Positions 44,092-49,978 of a stretch of DNA of 49,978 nucleotides are shown one piece after another; the first letter of the stretch is position 1, and each line of letters starts with the position of its first letter. The stretch comes from Candidatus Dadabacteria bacterium (lineage in GTDB: Bacteria > Desulfobacterota_D > UBA1144 > Nemesobacterales > Nemesobacteraceae), in NCBI GenBank assembly GCA_009837205.1, contig VXTZ01000027.1, forward strand, positions 6,301-56,278, read 5' to 3'. The notes beneath the pieces are model-generated. The model saw only the letters and a program-made list of their open reading frames with translations. It searched no databases and was not told the origin of the DNA. The position numbers and the translations under genes were made by a program.

Positions 44092-44819
44092 GCTTATCTT
44101 TACTGACGGATGCGGGATTTGATATTATCCACAAAAACCACGCCTTAGCAGTTCTTGCTAGGGATTTTCCTGTACCATTTAAAGAATTATGTGAAGTGTT
44201 AACGGGCATAAGGATTGCGGATGTGGAACTGATACAGGGTGGAGGGGGCGAAGCAAGTTCCACTCAGAGACTACGCAGAGATCTGACTAATAAAAACTGG
44301 GAGAAGCGCAGGATCACTATCAGAAAGACAGTGGACGAGCTGGAAAAGTTTTCAGTAACGCACGAAATTGACCATGTCAGAAGAACTGAGAATGGGACAA
44401 TCGCTCTTGAAATAGAGTGGAATAACAAAGACCCGTTTTTTGATCGCGATCTCGAAAGTTTCCAGCGTATACATAAAGATGGGGTGATTAGCGCAGGCGT
44501 GATAGTGACTCGCGGCAAGTCACTTCAAGATAGCTTGGTCAAAATTGTGGCTGACTGCGCTTCACGCTACAACATCAGAGGATTTGAGGACTTATCCGTA
44601 TTCGGAGTAAGTCCGACAAAACGACAACGTGACATGGTGAAAACCACAGGTGATGATTTCATAAAAGATTGGGCGCCTGTTTTCGTACGGGATAAATTTG
44701 GAAGGGCTACGACACACTGGGACAAGCTGCAGGACCGTATTGAAAGAGGTGTTGGAAATCCATGCCCGCTACTTCTCATAGGAATTCCGGCATCCGTAGT
44801 ATACGAGGGAGAATTATAG
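44088..44819 (+). CDS. BglII-family restriction endonuclease
   Basis: A 243-residue protein with the endonuclease core THEIDHVRR...IALEIEWNNKDPFFDRDL (Asp and ExE metal site), then FQRIHKDGVISAGVIVTRG and a C-terminal CPLLLIGIP strand also seen in the gene at 40029-40598. This fits the BglII family, and the neighbouring MT-A70 methylase protects the host. It overlaps the methylase by 4 bases and the next small gene by one base. Confidence 0.75.
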   Translation: MSLSLLTDAGFDIIHKNHALAVLARDFPVPFKELCEVLTGIRIADVELIQGGGGEASSTQRLRRDLTNKNWEKRRITIRKTVDELEKFSVTHEIDHVRRTENGTIALEIEWNNKDPFFDRDLESFQRIHKDGVISAGVIVTRGKSLQDSLVKIVADCASRYNIRGFEDLSVFGVSPTKRQRDMVKTTGDDFIKDWAPVFVRDKFGRATTHWDKLQDRIERGVGNPCPLLLIGIPASVVYEGEL

Positions 44820-44989
44820 TGAGCGAAGACCAAGAGAAATCTGACGGGCGGACGGAAATTATCCCACCCATACCTGACACACCAGAGAACGTAGCCAAGG
44901 CTATTATGATGAATAAGCCTAAGAAGGAATGGGATTACCTAAAGCGAAATCAGGCACGGAAATTTGGAGTTGGAAGAAAAGAGAAGTGA
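44819..44989 (+). CDS. Small acidic protein downstream of restriction enzyme
   Basis: 56 residues starting at GTG 44819, which shares one base with the nuclease stop (TAGTG). It contains PPIPDTPENVAKAIM and MNKPKKEWDYLKRN. No family is named with confidence. Its tight coupling suggests a role with the restriction module. The longer frame from 44762 overlaps the nuclease and is less likely. Confidence 0.55.
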   Translation: MSEDQEKSDGRTEIIPPIPDTPENVAKAIMMNKPKKEWDYLKRNQARKFGVGRKEK

Positions 44990-45024
44990 AATAGGAGTTC
45001 GGATGAGTATATCTTTCCAACGCA

Positions 45025-46017
45025 TTATTCCACCCCGTTTTCCAAAAACATCTCGTAGCGGAAACAGGCTGAACCGTGAAAATCAGAAACGCTGTAAAGG
45101 TCCGGCTGCGCCTCAAAACATTTTCCTTCCGCATACTCGCAGCGGTTGTTGAACCTGCACCCTTCGGGGAACTCGCCCGGAGATGGAATCGTACCCCTGA
45201 TCGAGTGAAGCTCCTCGCCCGCCGACTGGCCGGGAATCGAATTTATAAGCCCTATGGTGTAGGGATGCGCGGGGGCGGAAAAAAGCTGCTCAACGCTTCC
45301 CTGCTCAACCACCTTCCCCGCGTAAAGAACGTAGATGTCGTCGGCAACGTTTGAGATAACCCCGAGGTCATGGGATATAAGCATGACCGCCATCCCCATC
45401 CTGTCCCGAAGACTTTTTATAAGGGACAAAATCCCCGCCTGGATGGTCACGTCAAGGGCGGTCGTCGGCTCATCGGCTATCAGCAGTTCGGGGCTGCAAG
45501 CAAGGGCCATCGCGATCATTACCCTCTGGCACATTCCCCCGCTCAGCTCGTGCGGGTAGCTCGAGTATCTCTCCGCGGGAGAGGGAATGCCGACTGTGTC
45601 GAGCAGATCAACTACTCTTCTCTTTTCCTCTTTTCTCGAGACGTTCTCGTGAACCCTTATGACCTCGCCTATCTGGTCCCCCACGGTGTAAACGGGATTA
45701 AGGGAACTCATCGGTTCCTGGAATATCATGGAGATCCTGTTTCCGCGGTAATGCCTGAGTTCCCGCTCGGTGAGCGAAAGGAGGTTTTCTCCCTTGTATA
45801 TAACTTCCCCCGAGTTCACCCTGGCAGGCGGCACGGGCAGAAGCCCCATGACGGAAAGAGCGGTGAGGGTTTTTCCGCAGCCGCTTTCCCCTACGACCCC
45901 GACTATCCTCCCCTCTCCTATACTGAGGCTCACGTCTCCCAGGACCTCAAGCTCCCCGCCTTCTGAGGGAAAGGACACGTTAAGGTTTTTTATCTCAAGC
46001 AGCTCTGAATTCGCCAT
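45025..46017 (-). CDS. oppD: Oligopeptide ABC transporter ATP-binding protein OppD/DppD
   Basis: About 330 residues with Walker A GVVGESGCGKTLTALSVMG, signature ELSGGMCQRVMIAMAL, Walker B LLIADEPTTALDVTI and the OppD C-terminal domain CRFNNRCEYAEGKC. The start is ATG 46017; a GTG lies one codon upstream. It ends at the boundary of the insertion; the short stretch 44990-45024 holds no gene. oppF, its normal neighbour, is at 38577-39557. Confidence 0.95.
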   Translation of the reverse strand: MANSELLEIKNLNVSFPSEGGELEVLGDVSLSIGEGRIVGVVGESGCGKTLTALSVMGLLPVPPARVNSGEVIYKGENLLSLTERELRHYRGNRISMIFQEPMSSLNPVYTVGDQIGEVIRVHENVSRKEEKRRVVDLLDTVGIPSPAERYSSYPHELSGGMCQRVMIAMALACSPELLIADEPTTALDVTIQAGILSLIKSLRDRMGMAVMLISHDLGVISNVADDIYVLYAGKVVEQGSVEQLFSAPAHPYTIGLINSIPGQSAGEELHSIRGTIPSPGEFPEGCRFNNRCEYAEGKCFEAQPDLYSVSDFHGSACFRYEMFLENGVE

Positions 46018-46026
46018 CACGTAATA

Positions 46027-47025
46027 TTATCTTTCCTTTAGTTTGGGGTCTATCGCGTTTCTGAATCCTTCCCCCACCAGATTAAGAGCCGTAACCGTCA
46101 CGAAAATCGCAAGCCCGGGGAAAAGAACAAGCCACCACGCGAAATCCACGTACTTCTGGGACTGCGAGATTATCTCTCCCCAGCTGGGTTCCGGGGGCGT
46201 CACCCCGAACCCGAGAAAGCTGAGACTCGATTCAACCAGTATAGCTCCCGCCACTCCGAAGGTGGCGCTCACCAGAACGGGCGCAAGAGCGTTTGGAAGC
46301 ATGTGCTTTAGTATAATCCTGCGGTCGCCGCTTCCAAGGGCCCACGCCGCCTCGACGTAGTTCGTCTGGCGAAGTTTCAGAAACTCTCCGCGAACGAGCC
46401 TCGCCACGCCCGTCCAGCCCGTTATGCCTATCACTATCATGATGTTATAGATACTGGGCTCCGTAAAGGCGAGGATGGTGAGAATCAGAAAGAAAACGGG
46501 AAAGGTGATCATCACCTCTATCAGCCGTGAAATCGCAAAATCGATCCAGCCGCCGTAATAACCCGCGATCGCTCCCAGTATTATTCCTATCACCATGGCT
46601 ATCCCTACGGCAACCACCCCTATTGAAAGCGATATCCTCGCCCCGTGAATCATCCTGCTGAGAACATCCCTTCCCCTGTCGTCCGTGCCAAGAAAATGGT
46701 TCCCGTCGGGAGCCGAGAGAACGGAGAAGAAATCGCTTTCCGTGGGGCTGTACTTCACGGGGGGGAAAATCGCGAACGAATCCGGGTCGTCAAGATACAT
46801 GCCCCGAAGGTCCTCTCCGCGAAACTCGGGATAATCGATAACCACGGGGAAATAGTACTTGCCCTCCTCAACGAGCACTATGGGCCTGTTGCCCGCGAGG
46901 AAACTTTCAAAAAGCGCCGTCACCGCGAGGAGAACTATGAAGAAAAACGAGACGTACGCGAGGGAGTCCTTCTTGAACTCGATCCACACCCTGTCCCAGT
47001 ACCCGATGCCTGAGCCCTGCTTCAT
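46027..47025 (-). CDS. oppC: Peptide ABC transporter permease OppC/DppC
   Basis: A 332-residue permease with an N-terminal membrane segment, a long loop, then five more helices and the EAA-type loop (EAAWALGSGDRRIILKHML). The C-terminal half contains GVAGAILVESSLSFLGFG and PSWGEII, typical of OppC. It overlaps oppB by 4 bases and lies 9 bases before oppD. Confidence 0.95.
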   Translation of the reverse strand: MKQGSGIGYWDRVWIEFKKDSLAYVSFFFIVLLAVTALFESFLAGNRPIVLVEEGKYYFPVVIDYPEFRGEDLRGMYLDDPDSFAIFPPVKYSPTESDFFSVLSAPDGNHFLGTDDRGRDVLSRMIHGARISLSIGVVAVGIAMVIGIILGAIAGYYGGWIDFAISRLIEVMITFPVFFLILTILAFTEPSIYNIMIVIGITGWTGVARLVRGEFLKLRQTNYVEAAWALGSGDRRIILKHMLPNALAPVLVSATFGVAGAILVESSLSFLGFGVTPPEPSWGEIISQSQKYVDFAWWLVLFPGLAIFVTVTALNLVGEGFRNAIDPKLKER

Positions 47026-48023
47026 GATTTCCTCTCAAAGCCGATCCTGGGGTCAACCACGGCGTAGGTTAAATCCGATATAAGAATGCCGATCAGGGTA
47101 AGGAGAGCGGAGATGGTGGCGACGGCCATTATGACTGGGTAGTCCCTTGAAAGCACGGACTCAAATCCCAGCCTTCCTATCCCAGGGATCGAAAAGATGG
47201 TCTCTATGATAACGCTTCCCCCTATCATGGCGGGAAGAATCGAGGCGATTATCGTAACTATCGGGATAAGCGAATTCCTTAGGGCGTGCTTGAAAAGCAC
47301 CCTGTTTGGCGCAAGCCCCTTGGCCCTGGCTGTCCTTATGTAGTCCTCCCTGAGCACCTCAAGAAGGCTTCCCTTCTGGTAGCGCGAAAGCGATGCGAGG
47401 GAGGCGTAGGTAAGGCAGAAGACGGGGAGAACAAGGTGCCAAAGGAAATCGAGGGTTCTCTCGAGAAAAGGAAGGTCCTCATAGCCCCTCGAGTGCACGC
47501 CGTATATGGGAAAGATATCAAAAGCTCCCCCGCCGCCGAAGAAATAGATAAGCACCACGGCCATCCAGAAGCTCGGAATCGAGTAGAGAAGAAAAAGAAC
47601 GAAAGTCGTTGCGCGCTCCGCAAAGCTCCACTGCCTAACGGCTGACCAGGCCCCGATCGGTATGGCTAGCAGGTACACGAGGAAGATCGAAAGAGCGTTC
47701 AGTATGAGAGTGATCGGAAGTCTTTCCGCTATCTTGTCTATTACCGGGCGGTGGTCCTTGTAGGAATTTCCGAAATCAAGCGTCACGATCTGGCCGAGCC
47801 AGATGAAATACCTCTGGTGAACGGGCTTATCGAGACCGTAGAGCTTTTTGGTCTGCTCGACTATCTCCTTGGTCACCTGATCGCTTTTTATTCCCTGATC
47901 AAGCGACATCCTGCTCTCAACGGGGCTCCCCGGGGCAAGCTGTATCACCAGGAAAGTGATAAGGGTGATCCCGAACAGCGTGGGAATCATCAGCAGAAGT
48001 CTTTTCAGGATATAGTCCTTCAT
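47022..48023 (-). CDS. oppB: Peptide ABC transporter permease OppB/DppB
   Basis: A 333-residue permease starting MKDYILKRLLLMIPTLFGIT, with TARAKGLAPNRVLFKHALRN as the EAA loop and PAMIGGSVIIETIFSIPGIG near the C-terminus, typical of OppB. First gene of the operon. No peptide-binding protein gene (oppA) is in the window. Confidence 0.95.
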   Translation of the reverse strand: MKDYILKRLLLMIPTLFGITLITFLVIQLAPGSPVESRMSLDQGIKSDQVTKEIVEQTKKLYGLDKPVHQRYFIWLGQIVTLDFGNSYKDHRPVIDKIAERLPITLILNALSIFLVYLLAIPIGAWSAVRQWSFAERATTFVLFLLYSIPSFWMAVVLIYFFGGGGAFDIFPIYGVHSRGYEDLPFLERTLDFLWHLVLPVFCLTYASLASLSRYQKGSLLEVLREDYIRTARAKGLAPNRVLFKHALRNSLIPIVTIIASILPAMIGGSVIIETIFSIPGIGRLGFESVLSRDYPVIMAVATISALLTLIGILISDLTYAVVDPRIGFERKS

Positions 48024-48149
48024 TGGGGAAAAAAAGAATATCCTTCAAGAGTTGGATTTTTTATTATAAACCGAACGGAAAGTATACTCGCCATGCCGAA
48101 ATTTACTTCATATGCTTCCAAAAACAAGCTCTTAGGGTCGGTCAGGAAC

Positions 48150-49073
48150 TCAGATGGTATCGTGGATATATGGATTGTCCCTGAGTACCCGTACCAGTTT
48201 CCTTACGACTTCGCCTCGTTTACCACGACTCATTCTGTCAAGATTGATCCGCTTCCAGAGAATCGCGGGCAAGTTCCTCGCATCGGGAAAAGGAAGCAGG
48301 TTCCAGTCCGGCTCCCCTTCATTAAACCCGACGAGAAAAGCCCTGTGGCGCTCCGTGAGGGCACTTAGAATTCTCCCCGGCAGCGCAAGCTGGGTTTCGA
48401 GCAGGTTCTCAAGGCTCACATCGATTCTCGCCATCCCCGCAAAACGATGATGATAAAGGTTCCTTATGTCCTGAATTCTGGGATCAAGCACCTCATGAGT
48501 CGGCTTGCGATGGCTGACCAGATAAACGACAAAAGCGTCAAGTATCTCACGAGTAAGCTCTCCGCCTCTTTTAAAAAACAACCAAACATCGAATATGTCC
48601 CGCGGATGCTGTCTCTGCAGGGCCGCGCAGAATTTGCCCGCGTAAAGCTCCGCCTCCGAGAGGCAGTTTATCTTCATGCTCCCGCCGAACTCTTTTTCAA
48701 GCAACGGACACAAGGGCATCCTGACCGGCGGCAGCAAGGTTCCTCGCACCACTTCGTTAACTTCGATCTTAACCAGCATGCCGTCTTTTCTTACCAAGGC
48801 CTTAAAATTCTCCTGGATGTCCACTTCCGCCCCGGACAAGAATTTTCTGATCTCAGACCCGATCGCTTCCATGTTCTCACGGATATCGCGAAACGCTTCG
48901 TCGCGGCCGTTAAGCGGCAGGTAGCAGAGATCGATGTCCACGGAAAGCCTCGGGCAATTCCGGAAGAAGAAATTGATGGCCGTGCCTCCCTTGAGAGCGA
49001 ACACCTCCTGTCCGGCGGCAATCCGCAACGTCTCAAGCAGCAAGTCCGATTGCCTTCGATACGCTTCCGTCAT
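48150..49073 (-). CDS. abiEii: AbiEii-type nucleotidyltransferase toxin
   Basis: A 307-residue AbiEii/DUF1814 protein. The nucleotidyltransferase motif ALKGGTAINFF is at about residue 26, and the metal-binding DIDLCYLP is at about 46-53. LVKIEVNEV and the lysine of the AGKFCAALQRQHPRDIFD motif follow. Toxins of this family disable tRNA maturation by adding nucleotides. It overlaps the antitoxin gene by 4 bases. Confidence 0.9.
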   Translation of the reverse strand: MTEAYRRQSDLLLETLRIAAGQEVFALKGGTAINFFFRNCPRLSVDIDLCYLPLNGRDEAFRDIRENMEAIGSEIRKFLSGAEVDIQENFKALVRKDGMLVKIEVNEVVRGTLLPPVRMPLCPLLEKEFGGSMKINCLSEAELYAGKFCAALQRQHPRDIFDVWLFFKRGGELTREILDAFVVYLVSHRKPTHEVLDPRIQDIRNLYHHRFAGMARIDVSLENLLETQLALPGRILSALTERHRAFLVGFNEGEPDWNLLPFPDARNLPAILWKRINLDRMSRGKRGEVVRKLVRVLRDNPYIHDTI

Positions 49074-49867
49074 GAATCCATCCAGATTTCGGGAACCGTT
49101 ATCTTGAATCTCGAGTTCCAGAGTCCGCCGCTTACAACATGTCGGCTCCCTGAACCGAGATTAACGGACCCCAGGTTCAGTTCACGGTACCATTCGTGAC
49201 TGACAATCTCCGCCAAGGCAAGAAACAGCCGCTTTGCCTTTACCGACCTGCACGCAAGCAGGATGCTTTGCACCATCTCAGGGCGCAATGTCGCTAGGCC
49301 TTCCATAAGCTGCCTGGCTTCCTCGAAATCCGCGTGGTTCGGCAGCAGGTAGCAGTACTCAAGCATGGCCCGTTCGGGAGAGCTTATTTCGAGCGAGAAC
49401 TCCCCGGCACGCCAGTTGGTCACGCCCGCTGAAACCGGGTCAAACAGCGCATCGGCGTTAAGAATGCACAGGTTTGCGGCAAACGGCTGACGCGTAAACC
49501 ACTGGGGCAGTTTCCTTTCGGACCCGACGGCTAGCTGTAGAACGGGGCTTGCTCCAAGCGGCAGGTAATGCAGTCGCCCCTGATACCCAAGCGCCGTACA
49601 CGCCGCGGGGTAAACGGTCACGGAACGCTGCCGTTGCAAAGCGTAGATGGATCCTGACAAGGTAGGTTCCGTTCCAGCCCTCATCCATGCCCCTCTGCCA
49701 ATAGGACTCAGCCACCCGCTGCTCTTGTAGCCCTGCAGCAGCTGGGGGGAAACCCGTTGCAAGGCTAGCCACCCGCTGGTCATGGGAACACCCGGGGGAT
49801 TCTGGGCAAGCACGCGATTGATTCTGGTTCCCCGTGGCGTTTCATACTGTGTTTCTACGTAGCTCAT
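49070..49867 (-). CDS. abiEi: AbiEi-family antitoxin/transcriptional regulator
   Basis: A 265-residue protein with an N-terminal winged-helix-like region (TSGWLALQRVSPQLLQGYKSS), and the AbiEi_3-type body that includes SPERAMLEYCYLLPN. In type IV toxin-antitoxin systems AbiEi counters AbiEii without binding it and represses its own promoter. It is first in the two-gene operon. Confidence 0.88.
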   Translation of the reverse strand: MSYVETQYETPRGTRINRVLAQNPPGVPMTSGWLALQRVSPQLLQGYKSSGWLSPIGRGAWMRAGTEPTLSGSIYALQRQRSVTVYPAACTALGYQGRLHYLPLGASPVLQLAVGSERKLPQWFTRQPFAANLCILNADALFDPVSAGVTNWRAGEFSLEISSPERAMLEYCYLLPNHADFEEARQLMEGLATLRPEMVQSILLACRSVKAKRLFLALAEIVSHEWYRELNLGSVNLGSGSRHVVSGGLWNSRFKITVPEIWMDS

Positions 49868-49897
49868 ATCAATGTTCTCGGCCTGCCTTTGATTAAA

Positions 49898-49960
49898 GTT
49901 TTTATTTATTATTTAGAATATAAATACAAGTATACTATATTTTTAAGAAAATATAAAAAC
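49898..49960 (-). promoter_or_regulatory. AT-rich promoter/operator of abiE operon
   Basis: The region upstream of abiEi holds an inverted repeat GTTTTTAT (49898-49905) and ATAAAAAC (49953-49960). Between them a minus-strand -10 TATACT (49929-49934) lies 17 bases from a weak -35. The inverted repeat flanking the promoter suits AbiEi autoregulation. Confidence 0.45.
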
Positions 49961-49978
49961 AGTTTACTGAAAATGTTT

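Overview
The window reads as a chromosome segment of an uncultured, probably Gram-negative, respiring bacterium. It carries complete housekeeping clusters: rpoH-dnaK, a TCA-cycle/succinate dehydrogenase run, and a type II fatty-acid synthesis cluster with rpmF. Between and inside these sit defence and mobile genes. No rRNA, tRNA or CRISPR array was seen. The lineage cannot be fixed from the sequence. Sigma-32, an Sdh1-type (actinobacterial-like) succinate dehydrogenase and a sterol C-24 methyltransferase homologue together suggest a poorly cultured phylum (a Dadabacteria- or Desulfobacterota-like lineage is a guess).

Layout. (1) 1-5109: accessory genes, namely a Cdc48-like AAA ATPase coupled to a DUF6414-like protein, then an OLD-family nuclease. 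(2) 5294-8100: dnaK and rpoH, transcribed rpoH then dnaK. (3) 8281-20207: a defence island. It has a CBASS operon (patatin phospholipase plus a CD-NTase that appears to carry a fused E2-like domain and a SEC-C zinc tail), divergently transcribed from an XRE repressor/ImmA-type protease pair like CapH-CapP. It also has a truncated DUF262-like remnant and a DISARM-like operon (drmA, drmB, an SF1 helicase and an unrecognised gene) in which drmA is interrupted by an in-frame TGA. (4) 20446-29880: acnA-icd-mdh-sdhC-sdhA-sdhB-sucC on the minus strand, with no sucD. (5) 30053-32140: a small membrane protein and a HipBA-type module. (6) 32304-36244: yceD-rpmF-fabD-fabG-acpP-fabF, lacking plsX and fabH. 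(7) 36336-38465: an unknown gene and the sterol methyltransferase homologue. (8) 38577-48023: an oppBCDF peptide-transporter operon whose oppD and oppF are separated by about 5.5 kb of inserted DNA. The insert holds an orphan HigA, a BglII-like nuclease, a complete IS1595-family transposon (perfect 22-bp inverted repeats, 8-bp target duplication, passenger genes), a truncated second IS1595 transposase, and an MT-A70 methylase/BglII-family restriction module. (9) 48150-49867: an AbiE type IV toxin-antitoxin pair.

How the parts relate. The housekeeping clusters are tightly packed, with short gaps and stop/start overlaps, and all run on the minus strand. The defence genes form their own compact operons, several with recognisable promoters and operator-like palindromes. 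The strongest candidates for something new are the CD-NTase/E2-like/SEC-C fusion under CapH/CapP-type control, the drmC-less DISARM-like operon, the bacterial sterol methyltransferase homologue, and the passenger-carrying IS1595 transposon nested in restriction genes inside the opp operon. Family assignments come from motifs read by eye; no database search was run.
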